Of a stretch of DNA of 64,000 bases, positions 10,633-20,288 are shown piece after piece. The DNA comes from Coffea arabica (taxonomy: Eukaryota; Streptophyta; Magnoliopsida; Gentianales; Rubiaceae): positions 5,558,501-5,622,500 of the forward strand of contig NC_092323.1 of the NCBI RefSeq assembly GCF_036785885.1. The letters are read 5' to 3'. The translations under genes and the position numbers were made by a program. Each line of letters opens with the position of its first letter. Positions within the stretch are counted from its first letter, which is position 1. The notes under the pieces are model-generated. The model made no database searches. It worked only from the letters and a program-made list of their open reading frames with translations, and was not told where the DNA came from.

Positions 10633-13600
10633 TCAGTTACAAACCTTGCTGGTTTCACCAGCGCATGAAGCTATTCTCATCCAAGGTGCACAAAAGTCGA
10701 GTGTCTTGACGTCTCTCCTAGGACGAACCTCAGCATAACCAACATCCATGTCATCACGACCCCTCTTTTTGTTCTTCTCTGTTAACAAGGTCACACCGAA
10801 CAACTTCAAGCTCCCTCCATTTCCATTTTCGTCATCATCATCATCGGCTTCTTTGTTGTCAACATGATCATCAACAACACACTTGATCTCATTAAAATTC
10901 ATCTCACCCACCGCTGCTCCCTGGTTCATGATGCTGTTGATTTGATCAGGTGCAACATTTACATGCTTGGTCAAGAATGCAATGAGGTCGTCGCATTGTT
11001 TCTTGGTCTGTGCAAGCTCTGAACTCAGCATCTGATTATCTTTCTTCAGCTTTTCATTCTCATCCGACAAGTCCGCAAATTGCTCTGCAGATAGGGTGTC
11101 CACCGACCCTGGGCTCTTCGAGTCGGGGGATGAGGTTGAGCTTGAGCCCAAGTCCTCGCCGGAATTCGCTGGTGAGGTGGGATTGGCAGTGGTTATGGAC
11201 TTGCCGGCCCCAGCTTGGTTTGTAGACTGTGTTGACGTCGTGGTTTTCCGTCGACGGATATCAGTTAGGAGCTCCTTCCGGCCTCGCTTGAAATTGTCGT
11301 TGGCAAATTCCCATTTATCGGGGACAATTTTTCGGAAGCCCTAGAGAACGAAGGATGGGAATGTGAATTGCACAAACTTAAACGTAGTCAACGCGTCAAA
11401 ATTAATCTTCTGTTCCTCTTTTTCGTTTTTACCCCCCTTCTGTTTTCCACAGTCGATTATTTTCATAAAAAGTAAAAACAAGTAAAAAATAAAACTGATG
11501 ACAGCTGATGTAGTAGCACCACAGATGAAAATTCACTTTCTAGCATGCTGTAACATCTACTGATAAATCAAACATCAATTAAATCTTGGAATTGCAGCAA
11601 ATAAAAAAGGACAAATATCAACGCTAAGACAATTTCCAAATCAAATCCTAAGCTACTTCACCCTAAAAACAATTATTACTTGTTTGGATTATGATTTTTT
11701 AACAAAAAATTTTACTCTTTTTTAACTCATGTTATATCAAATTACTATATCGCATTTTTTTTAATAAAAACTCCTAAAAATAGGAGTCAGTAACTGTTTC
11801 ACTTTTTGGAGAAGGTTTTCGAATGGCCTATAAGAGAAGGATGCTCCAAGTGCAATTAACCTTCCTGCCCACAACTGTAGTTGTTAGAAAATTTTTTTAA
11901 AAAAATATTCATGCAGGGAAGAGCCAATTTTCAACTCAATTCATGAAAGATGATTGACCAAATAAAAGTAGGCATTGCAGGATGAGGGGTAGGAGTGGTC
12001 ATCAGAATGACAGCTCCTGAACTGTTCACGGCCAGATTTTGACCAAAACAAAATGTGCAATTTAGATCACTTGTTGTGCATCGATTTTCATGTATGTAGG
12101 TTCCACAAAATTTTGTATTAAAATTACGTCGTGTGCAATCAAAATTACGCCCTATTGAAAATGATCAAAACCGCAGGAACGGTTGCACTCCTGCCCTTGT
12201 CCGGCATTGCAGCTCAGAAGATAAGACCAGCCTTCCCAACAGAAACCTACGACTTTTTAGACCTAATAATTAATAGCAAGAACAAAATTGACCGGCGCCA
12301 AACATTTTCTCCTCCTAAATACGCGCCAAATTCTCCAAAAGCACGCAGGTCAGTTACCAGAAAATAATTTTTATTTTTCTCCGCCGTCAAACTGGAAAAA
12401 AAATACTTTTAATAAAGGAGAAAGAACAAACTTCAGGTACGGCTAGGACAGGTTCATTTCAAAAAAACGTGATGCAGACGCAGATCGTGGTACGCGATGT
12501 CAAATTGCGCGGCCCACCAGTGCCACTTGACCTGGTTCAGGAAGTTTCTCCCTATAGAAACGGACATTTCTCTTTTAGTGGTAGGGCCCAGCTTCTCAAG
12601 TGTTCAAACTCTGTTGCACGCAATAGATTGGTAATTTGGCTGGTAGCTTTTCGACACTAAAATGGACCCGCCAGCTAAACCAGGTCCAATATCAATCAAA
12701 GCTGCTGCTACATTCCCCCCCCCCCCCCCCCCCCTCTCTCCCCCCTCCTCGTTTGTTTCCCTTTTTTTTTTCCAACTTCATCGTGGCTTGCTTCACACCC
12801 AAAAAAGAAGAGAGAACCCTTTCAAGTCTAATTACCACCTAATACAGGTTGATTAAGACAAAGCGCCGTGGTAAAACAGTCCTATCGGTTCCCACAATTT
12901 TCAACAAGGTAGTTGATAAAATAAATGGTCTCGGAATTAAAGTTTTCTTTCATTTTCACCCATCTTTGTTTAAAAATGTTTCGAAGGACAATAATTGTTT
13001 GGATACCTCAATTATCCCAAATAAAATTTCGCTTGCATCATAGACACATTTTCCAACCTACCTTTTTATATTTCCAACCACCTTTTTATCTCACATACAT
13101 CACATCACAAAAAATGCTACAGTAATTATTCCAAATAATATTTCAAATAATACACTATCCAAACACTCCCAATATTATTTCTACGTTTCTTTTCCTTTTG
13201 CCTTGCGTCTTTAGAAAGTGCGAGATTCATGCACTAATATTTCATTTAGACACAAGTACTATAACAACAGTACTCTATACCAATAATAGTTTACATAATA
13301 CTACTACGTTGATCCAGTGTGGTCCTTTTCTCTCTCTCTCTCTCTTTTTTTTTTTTTTTTTTTTTTTTAGCAAAGGGCGATGACGATTGAATGATTGAAG
13401 TTTCGTTTAAGGCTTACCAAAGATTATTGATTGTGTGGATAGTTAAATAGACCCAACCACTTTTGTGTGCACGCTCGTACTTATACGTATAAACTAATCG
13501 TTTTACCAAAAGCATACTTTCTTAGAGGACTAACCCTGCCACCTACAAAAGATTCTCTACTAGCTAGCAAGCGGTAAAATGCAGAACGGATCTTCTGTCA

Positions 13601-14510
13601 TTCCCTCTTTCTATCCCTATTTCTAATATATTGCTATCTTTATAAACATTGTATTAAATTTTTTTAATTTTTTTAAAATTTAATAACTATTCACTAATAT
13701 AAAAAAATAAAATAGCCTTAAAAAGGTAATACTATATAATAGAAAATTAAAAAATATAGTTAAAAATTTTTATACATTTTGAATTTTCAAGTTTGTTAAA
13801 TTTTATGTATTACTCAGTTAATAATTATTAGATTTTAAATATTAGATTAAGGAAACAAAAAAATAAAATATGTGTTTATAAAGAAAAATAATAATATAAT
13901 AAAAAATAAGATAAGAGAGTTGGAAAGGAGAACCTTCCCTCGGCCCTCCCCCGGCGGGGGTTGGTAAAATTGTTCTTCAAACGAGTAGTACTGCATCATC
14001 ATTCCGAGCGATTTTTTCCTTTTTTTTTGTTTCAAACAACTAAGGAAAAAGTCAAACTTTTACAAGGAGGAGCGGAAAACAATTCACAACTACTCCGAAA
14101 GTGCGTTGTTCCAAGTATCTCTCTCTCGCTCTCGGGTTTTATGTGATCACACTCCAATTCTTTTGATAATAACAGCTAGTCCATTCTTTTTCATAATTTT
14201 GGCAAAAGATTGCGAAATGAATAAAGAAGAGCATATATGGCTCGGCTAAAGTTTAATCGCTCAAAAATAAGCAAGCAAAGTAATCTACAGAGATAAATGA
14301 ACTTACATAGGTGTTGAGCTGACGAACGAAGCTGGAAAAGTTGTTGTGCTTGAAGTAATTAGGCAGCAAATCCTTAGCAAACTCCGCGGTTTTCCAGACC
14401 ACGAACGTTGTACCGCTTTCGTTCCACGATATTACATCGTCCGAGCAGGGATCATCCACCAACTGATACGTCTTGGTCAAGAACGGGGCCGGAACTGTCC
14501 TTTGAGACAT
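10633..14510 (-). CDS. HSFB1: Heat stress transcription factor, class B (HSFB1/HSF24 type)
   Basis: Two exons, 14307-14510 and 10633-11340, encode 303 residues. They join at the intron position typical of plant HSFs, after QLNTY (residue 68) in the winged-helix DNA-binding domain (about residues 5-98), which binds heat shock elements. The start MSQRT matches the class B1 N-terminus; the frame is open further upstream but without similarity. A basic stretch RRRK follows the domain, then a Ser/Thr-rich linker, then the HR-A/B coiled coil (about 159-191; [16 protein letters not shown]). An acidic run of Asp lies near 234-239. The class B repressor motif LFGV is at about 248-251 and a KKRGR nuclear signal at about 259-263. 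The C-terminus lacks activator AHA motifs, as expected of class B. The family acts as repressor/coactivator in heat and immune responses. The 2.97 kb intron is unusually long for this gene. A heat shock element and upstream ORFs precede it. Confidence 0.95.
12715..12734. repeat. Homopolymeric C tract (G20 on the HSFB1 sense strand)
   Basis: Twenty consecutive C followed by CT-rich sequence and another C run. On the transcribed strand this gives an intronic G run able to form a quadruplex. Confidence 0.9.
12996..13165. mobile_element. MITE with TGTTTGGATA ends, in the HSFB1 intron
   Basis: The inverted ends are TGTTTGGATA and TATCCAAACA. The 170-bp sequence closely matches the copy starting at 61300, including shared internal blocks AATAAAATTTCGCTTGCAT and CAGTAATTATTCCAAATAAT. 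It is noncoding. Confidence 0.8.
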
Positions 14511-14709
14511 CTCCTTCTTTTTTCTTTTTTTCTCTGCCCCTCGCCAAAAACAACACAAGTCCAAAAGGAAAAAAAAGATACTATATAGGACAACAAAATA
14601 CTAGGAAAAAGAACTGCAAGTGTACAATACTCTAGTTTAGGCTTAAAAGAAATTGATGATGGTCAAGCCAGAGGTTGTATGGGTTAAAAGAAAAACGGGC
14701 AAGTTGAAC

Positions 14710-14841
14710 TTAGATGGAAGAACAACTAAAGAGAAGGAGGGCAGTGAGGAATTCCCAACCCCAGCAGTAAAATCCAGAGAGGAAGACGCGAGAATGAAGG
14801 CGATCGTCGTTTGAAGGCATGAAAGTAAAATTAGAATCCAT
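14710..14841 (-). CDS. Upstream ORF 2 of HSFB1 (43 aa, aromatic-rich)
   Basis: Reading from the ATG at 14841, a 43-codon frame ends at TAA 14710-14712, 199 bases before the HSFB1 start. The peptide is rich in Phe, Trp and Tyr (for example FLSGFYCWGWEF). A second in-frame ATG lies at 14820. It lies in the presumed leader, and no other upstream ATG intervenes before the main start. The Arabidopsis orthologue TBF1/HSFB1 is known to be translationally held back by two upstream ORFs rich in Phe. I propose the same here by position and composition, not by sequence identity. Confidence 0.55.
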   Translation of the reverse strand: MDSNFTFMPSNDDRLHSRVFLSGFYCWGWEFLTALLLFSCSSI

Positions 14842-14912
14842 TAGTTTTGGGGGTGGCTTGATCGTTCTTCAGAAGCTGTGTTGCCAATCCGCCTAAAGGA
14901 CAACACGACCAT
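14841..14912 (-). CDS. Upstream ORF 1 of HSFB1 (23 aa)
   Basis: The ATG at 14912 opens 23 codons, ending at TAA 14841-14843. The stop overlaps the start of upstream ORF 2 by one base (TAATG). It begins MVVLSFRR. Its place in the transcript depends on transcription starting upstream of 14912, as the TATA-like site near 15050 suggests. Confidence 0.5.
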   Translation of the reverse strand: MVVLSFRRIGNTASEERSSHPQN

Positions 14913-15044
14913 AACTACTCGGAAAGTCGGTAATTGGAAGGGGAAAGGAGGAGGACAGAGACAAATATGGGATGGACTGCGAGCGTTTTTTGAGTTTTCT
15001 TTTCCAGAGACGTGTACGGGACCCTTACTTTACTAAGATAGGAG

Positions 15045-15060
15045 CAGTATAATTATAAAT
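15045..15060 (-). promoter_or_regulatory. Putative HSFB1 TATA box
   Basis: The minus strand reads ATTTATAATTATACTG here. It is about 140 bases upstream of the first upstream ORF and downstream of the heat shock element, a workable arrangement. It is a weak consensus in AT-rich DNA. Confidence 0.35.
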
Positions 15061-15158
15061 GCAACAAAAGCTCGATCAATGGGGACAAAGACCAAGAAGC
15101 AAGAAAGTGGCAATCGTGATTGAGGAATAGCCCTCTTATGCAAGTAGTACCGCCTATG

Positions 15159-15178
15159 TTCTAGAAATATTTAGAAAC
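15159..15178 (-). promoter_or_regulatory. Putative heat shock element upstream of HSFB1
   Basis: TTCTAGAA (15159-15166) is a perfect inverted pair of the nTTCnnGAAn unit. A further AGAA lies nearby at about 15172-15175. A weaker TTCCAGAG sits near 15002-15009. This fits the heat induction of this gene family, and the family is thought to bind its own class of promoter. Confidence 0.5.
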
Positions 15179-15250
15179 CACAGCCCACCTTTTAGTCTTC
15201 AGACGCCACACTTTCAAACCAAGAATCCCGGCTGCAGCGTGTTAAACTTA

Positions 15251-15256
15251 AAGAGA

Positions 15257-15287
<31 letters not shown>

Positions 15288-16208
15288 AAAGAAGGAGAGA
15301 GAGGGAAAAAAAAAAAAAAAAGAAAGTAATCCAAGGAATCGAAACGGCTGTGTCGTCTGGTGATTGGCGATTTTTTAATGGAAACTATTTATCTGTCCTA
15401 AAAAATAATTGAATGTGATAAAATAATACTAGTGACTGACTCTGTTTGGGTAGCTTACTACTTTTTTATAAAATTTTATTTAATTACATTATAAATACAT
15501 TTTTAATTATTTTTTTATATTGCTAACTATCTTTTTTCCAGACCACATTCACCGCTTTTCTCTTTTTGGTTTTGGGTGGAGGGCGATCTAAATTTATTTA
15601 AGCGTGGATTAGATTCGAATCCATGGTTTCTTGAGAAGGTTTCAATAAATAATTATTATTATTATTTTGGTTACATGATGGCTACTGCCAGCTTTTCAAC
15701 TCATCGGCATTTTACCCGTTCCATAGATGGGAAAGAAAATTGTCGAGGAGAAATGAAAGGTCGCTTGCAACTTGCAGATGGATACAGGAGGGGGCTATCT
15801 GGCAGGCTTTTCAACACACTGTAAATTGAGCACACACTTACACAACAGAGATGTGTTAATGTTCGAAAACTATTTACATGGGCCCTTACATATTTATTAC
15901 GTGAAAATTATGTGATGTTCTCTCATCTGCACAATTTGAATTTCAACATTGTTAACTGATTTTGGATCATTTTATTGTTTGGGATGGTTATTTCTAAATT
16001 CTGATCACCATCATCGCCCTTTTGTCCTCAACTGTTTCTGACTTGCTTTACTGCGTAATGGCTTCTTCAATCTTTTCTTCACTAATTAAGCTTCCTGCGT
16101 CATCCTAGTCAGCTAGGATTCTACTAGAGTTGATGCCCAGTTGCGGTGGAAGGATCCGTCCAAAATTTAGACCGTTAACTAACTTTTTTTTTTGTTTACA
16201 TGGGAGAG
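15251..16208. other. Intergenic DNA with ATT repeats
   Basis: An (ATT)n run lies at about 15257-15287 with a poly-A tract after it, and a second short ATT run is at 15652-15666. Around 15433-15530 there is sequence like a decayed TGTTTGG-type MITE. No gene is seen. Confidence 0.5.
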
Positions 16209-16268
16209 GTATCAAGTTGGATAATGGTGAATCCGAACCTGTTGAAGTTCAGTTAGAATCTGCATCCC

Positions 16269-16523
16269 TTATTCACCGTTAACACTCCTCTTAGCCAGCC
16301 AGTCTACACACTTGTTCCCTTCTCTCCAAACATGTTGTAGTCTACATTTCCAATCCCTACGTGTGTAACTCCTGATGAGAAGTATCAAGTTGGATAATGG
16401 TGATTCCGAACCTGCGCCCTGTATTAGATCCAAAGCTACCCTTGAATCAGTTTCCAAAATCACTCGTTTCTCCCCCGAGTTCCAAGCCATTTCTAACCCT
16501 TTAAGTATTGCCCATAGTTCCAA
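16269..16523 (-). pseudogene. Retrotransposon RNase H-domain remnant
   Basis: An open frame of about 84 codons encodes ELWAILKGLEMAWNSG, then VILETDSRVALDLIQG, then a segment ending HVWREGNKCVDWLAKRS. This is the pattern of the RVT_3 RNase H domain found in plant non-LTR retrotransposons: the conserved ExD-like LETDS, the A-D-xLA near the end, and Leu-rich helices. Continuing upstream in the same frame, a stop (TAA) precedes AVFLELWAIL, and no reverse transcriptase follows. A 33-bp direct repeat with one mismatch (16209-16241 and 16382-16414) overlaps it, showing later rearrangement. It is a dead fragment. Confidence 0.75.
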
Positions 16524-16689
16524 GAATACTGCTTAATATCCAAATTTACCATTTGAATGATCAGATGGGGATCATGGGGCATCATGATTTACGACATTTA
16601 TCCTCATTAGAATTTTCTTGGGGCATCAACACTTACGACACTCTTCCGCATTAGAATTTTCTCTGTCTTATTATCACTCAATATTAATA

Positions 16690-17354
16690 GGGTAAATTAT
16701 CTTTTATTCTCTTGTGATTTGGTGCTTTACTATATAACTCTCTTATGGTCTAAAAAATTATATATAACTCAATACAGTTTGAGTTAAAGCGTCACTATTA
16801 GTTTTTTCCATTAAACTAACGGTCAATAGTAAAAAATCAAAATCAAACTAATAAATTAATGAATTCACCCTTTTCCTTTTTCTTTTTTCCTTTTCTTTCT
16901 CTCTCTTTTTTTTTGGGGGCCTATAAAATATTAAGTTTCTCCTAATACAAAAGAGGTGGAAGGGAAATAAAAAGAAAATAAATAAGAAACAAAAAAGATG
17001 GAAGGAAACTATAAAATAAATAAATAAGAAACAAAAAATATCAAATCTTTTTTTACTACAGATATCACTATAGATTTTTAAATTAAATCTTTAAAGTTAT
17101 TTTCTATTTATTATTTATCTATTTTTATTGCAATTTCTTCTTTTTTATGTTTGGAGAAAAAAAATAATAGAGAGTAAATCTGTCAATTTATTAGTTTGAT
17201 TTTGAATTTTTACTATTGAGTGTTAGTTTTAATGAAAAAAACTAACGGTGATATATTAATTCAAATTATTAGGAGGTTATGTATAGATTTTTAAATCATA
17301 GAAGGGTTATGTGATAAAATACTAAATTATAGGAGAATAAAAGGTAATTTACTC
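16690..17354. mobile_element. MULE-like foldback element with ~190-bp inverted repeats
   Basis: The left arm (16690 to about 16885) and right arm (about 17170 to 17354) are inverted copies over roughly 190 bases with mismatches. The left arm starts GGGTAAATTATCTTTTATTC; the reverse complement of the right arm starts GAGTAAATTACCTTTTATTC. Both arms share AATCAAACTAATAAATT. A perfect 9-bp target duplication, ATATTAATA, flanks it (16681-16689 and 17355-17363). Long inverted repeats plus a 9-bp duplication are the hallmark of Mutator-like elements. The loop has no coding capacity, so this is a nonautonomous copy. Confidence 0.85.
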
Positions 17355-17363
17355 ATATTAATA

Positions 17364-18474
17364 CCATAGTAATAGTGGATATAACTGTTTAAGTACGCAG
17401 CAACAGCTATTAACCGCTTATGCTACTAAGATTCGAAGAGATCAAGGGCTCCCAAGTTGCAGTTTAGACAAGTTTGTTATTGAGGTATAAATAGACAGAG
17501 GTATGGCCTAAATAAATCTAGACGGAGTATAAATATGTCAAATTGTGCTGTAAAAAAGTATGGAAAAAATTAATTTATTCTTAACTGGATTGAAACAGAA
17601 CTTGTGAGACCCGTGGTCCCGTGAAGAAATCTAGCAATTTCAAATTGTCAAGATATGCCGCGCAATGATGATCACTAACGTCCAAAGCCCTTAAAATCAC
17701 TCGAAACATTCCTAAAATGATATTTCTGCAACGCCTTCTTGAAAAAAGATCAAAATCCTCTCGATGATGCTTACGACTTCATAGAAGAAAGTTGACATCA
17801 AATTTTCCCTTCATATCTAATGGCACCCACGACCGTCAAAACAAAAATTTTTATTCGGTTGAATGGTTCTCTAGTACTCCAAAACACTTTAAAAAAGTTT
17901 TCGTACTGATCCAGCGATACATCTCCATATATTCAATTTTGACGAATGAATTTTACTCAAACATATGAAAGATGGCCTCTTCAAACAATTGCAAAGATGG
18001 TTTGATCTCAAACGCAAAAAATCTACCGCAGTATTCTGACACAGTGTCCAATTACATTTTTCACTATTAACGTTTTCAGCTTAGTTTATATATTGGATAC
18101 AAAGAAAGACACTTCGAATAATCCAGTACAAACTTGACCAAAAAAAAAAACAAGAAGAAGCTAGAACAAGTGTTGGACTTTCAATAAAATTTTTAGAAAA
18201 TTTCCAAGGTTGATTGAGGATTTGAGCTGCCATCTAAGGCTTCTAGAAAGTAAATTGCACATGCATGTGGACCTCGTCGATGAGTCAAATACCCTTCACC
18301 ATCCAAATTCAAGATGGAATTATATAGGACAACGGACTTCTGCATAAATTTAATAATGTGACTTATCTTTCAAGAGGAAGAGGGTGTATACATACATACA
18401 TATAGAGAGAGAGAGAGATGGGGGGGGGGGGACTTGCATGTTAATTACTAGGATGATTCAGAAGCTAAAGAGTG
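17364..18474. other. Intergenic DNA, no gene seen
   Basis: Nothing is recognised over about 1.1 kb except a GA run and a G10 tract near 18402-18431. Confidence 0.55.
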
Positions 18475-18622
18475 TGTTTGGATTGCAAGACTTTCAAATA
18501 AAAATCTCAATTTTTGTTTTGCTTGAGTCATACATATAATTTTCAATCACTTTTTTATCTCTGATACATCACATTACAAAAAGTACTACTGTAATTATTT
18601 CAAATAACTTCCTATCCAAACA
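18475..18622. mobile_element. MITE with TGTTTGGAT ends
   Basis: It begins TGTTTGGATTGC and ends TATCCAAACA, with internal CATCACATTACAAAAAGTAC and TACTGTAATTATTTCAAATA blocks like those in the copies at 12996 and 61300. It is noncoding. Confidence 0.7.
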
Positions 18623-18714
18623 AATTGTTTTTTCCTTTTTTAAATCTCTTTTTAGAACCCTAATGGATTGAGGAATGCAATATTATCTAGTAGGCATTTC
18701 ATAATCTTTGGCTC

Positions 18715-18854
18715 TGTTTGGATTATAAATTATTTGAGATATTTTTACTGTAGTATTTTTTGTGATGTGATGTATGTGAGATAAAAAAATGTGTTGAAAA
18801 TTGTAATGATGATGTAAACAAATAAATTTTGATAAATAATTCTCAGTCCAAACA
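18715..18854. mobile_element. MITE with TGTTTGGAT ends, opposite orientation
   Basis: The ends are TGTTTGGATTAT and AGTCCAAACA. Internal TGTGATGTGATGTATGTGAG is the reverse complement of the block in the neighbouring copy at 18475, so the two lie head to head within 400 bases. Confidence 0.65.
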
Positions 18855-19033
18855 AACCCAATTTATTCAAGACAAGAGGAGTGACTAGTGAAGCCTGAGA
18901 ATGTGTATAGTAGTAATACTACTACTAGGTCGAGCTGGATGCACTAAAAAAAAAAAATCAAGGAAAATGGATTTTATGTCTTCCTTGTAGGAAGATGGTT
19001 CTAATATAGAGCAGCATATATAAAGAACGGGTT

Positions 19034-19199
19034 TTTTTTTTTTTTTTGTCGAAACGATAGATGTGAGTACAGATTCCATCGATGAAGGTCAATTAAGACA
19101 GCCACAAATTGTGGCAAATTTGTGGAAGGCAGGGATTGAATCCCTGACCTTCAGCATCACCTTTAATGGTGATGACCACTGGACCAAATGACCAGTGGC
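19034..19199 (-). mobile_element. tRNA-derived SINE with internal deletion
   Basis: A poly-T (poly-A on the minus strand) begins the element on the plus strand; the minus-strand head has A- and B-box-like sites. A 16-bp perfect target duplication, ATATAAAGAACGGGTT, flanks it (19018-19033 and 19200-19215). Compared with the copy at 45740-45948 it lacks about 40 bases. The deletion joins at GATGT, a pentamer present at both breakpoints in the longer copy. Confidence 0.85.
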
Positions 19200-19491
19200 A
19201 TATAAAGAACGGGTTGTAAACTATTTCATTTTAAGGTGGAGTTGTAGAACTCGTATAGTATGGGTGTTTTCCTTGACCCTTTTCCGGGTCAATGATATGA
19301 AGAGATATAAGTAAGTATGATGGGCGGAAGGCCTGGCGTTTGGTTTAAGTTGTAGTCATTACTTGATTGTCGAGGCATAGGGCTAGACAACTACATCTGA
19401 TTTCCGTCTACCCTAAACCATCTAATTCTCACCACCATTTAATGAAATAATTTAAACCCCATTAGATTGAAATGAACTGCAATCGCCCTAA

Positions 19492-20288
19492 GGGTCTGTT
19501 TGGTTGGAAGTAAAATGTTTTTCTTATGAAAATATTTTTCGATGAAGTAATTTTTCATGAAAATCATTTCCCTTTCATTATTTTCGGGTGTTTGGTTAGC
19601 TTATTGAAAATATTTTCTTACTTCATTTTTCTGGTGTTTGTTTGACTTTCGAAATATTTTCACTTTTATCTCTATCTTTACTTTCTACACATTATAACTA
19701 CATACTTCTTTCCATGCAAAATAAGAAAATTTATTTAATTGTTTAACTTTAAAAAATCTTGGAGAAATGTATACATGAATAAAAAATATCTCTTTAAGTA
19801 ATAAACAAATTGCTGGTCATTTAGTGTCAAATATCAATCACATGCAATGCTTATTGTGACATATATCTTGCACTCTCACTGCTGAAAGTTTCTCTAGAAA
19901 AGAATATCCCTATTATACATAATTAATTACTAACATAGGATGAGTAGAATGAGTTTTTTTTTATTTTGAATATACTAGGGGGAGGGTTGGGTGGTACGGG
20001 GGAGGGAGTGTAAGGAAGAGGTCTTGAGTTCGAGTTCTCTTGTTTATACTAAAAAAAAAAAAAAAGAACATACTACAAGATGTTTTCAATAAGTTTAGAA
20101 CATATTACAGGCGGGATGTATGCATTTCGGAAAACAACTTCAATAAGTTTGGAAGGGAAGTTGTTTTCCATAAGATGAGTGAAAATATTTTACATAGGAA
20201 AATGTTTTCAGTAACTTTTGTGCAACCAAACACGGGAAATTAGAAAAATATTTTCCTAAAAAACATTTTCACCCGAAACCAACGGATC
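19492..20288. mobile_element. Probable nonautonomous DNA transposon with GTTTGGTT-type ends
   Basis: The left end GGGTCTGTTTGGTTGGAAG and the reverse complement of the right end (GATCCGTTGGTTTCGGGTGA) are imperfect inverted repeats. Both are followed by AAATGTTTTT-like sequence. A second inner inverted pair lies at about 19586 (GGGTGTTTGGTT) and 20226 (AACCAAACACGG). A poly-A-ended insert near 19975-20062, with the B-box-like GAGTTCGAGTTCT, looks like a small SINE. The target duplication is not clear. Confidence 0.5.

Larger units (their letters stand above)
11341..14306 (-). other. HSFB1 intron, 2.97 kb
   Basis: The donor GTAAGT (14306-14301) and acceptor CTAG (11344-11341) are canonical. 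The intron contains a MITE (12996-13165), a run of 20 C on the plus strand (12715-12734, so G20 in the transcript), a CT/T tract (13330-13370) and AT-rich filler. I see no nested gene on either strand. Confidence 0.8.
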
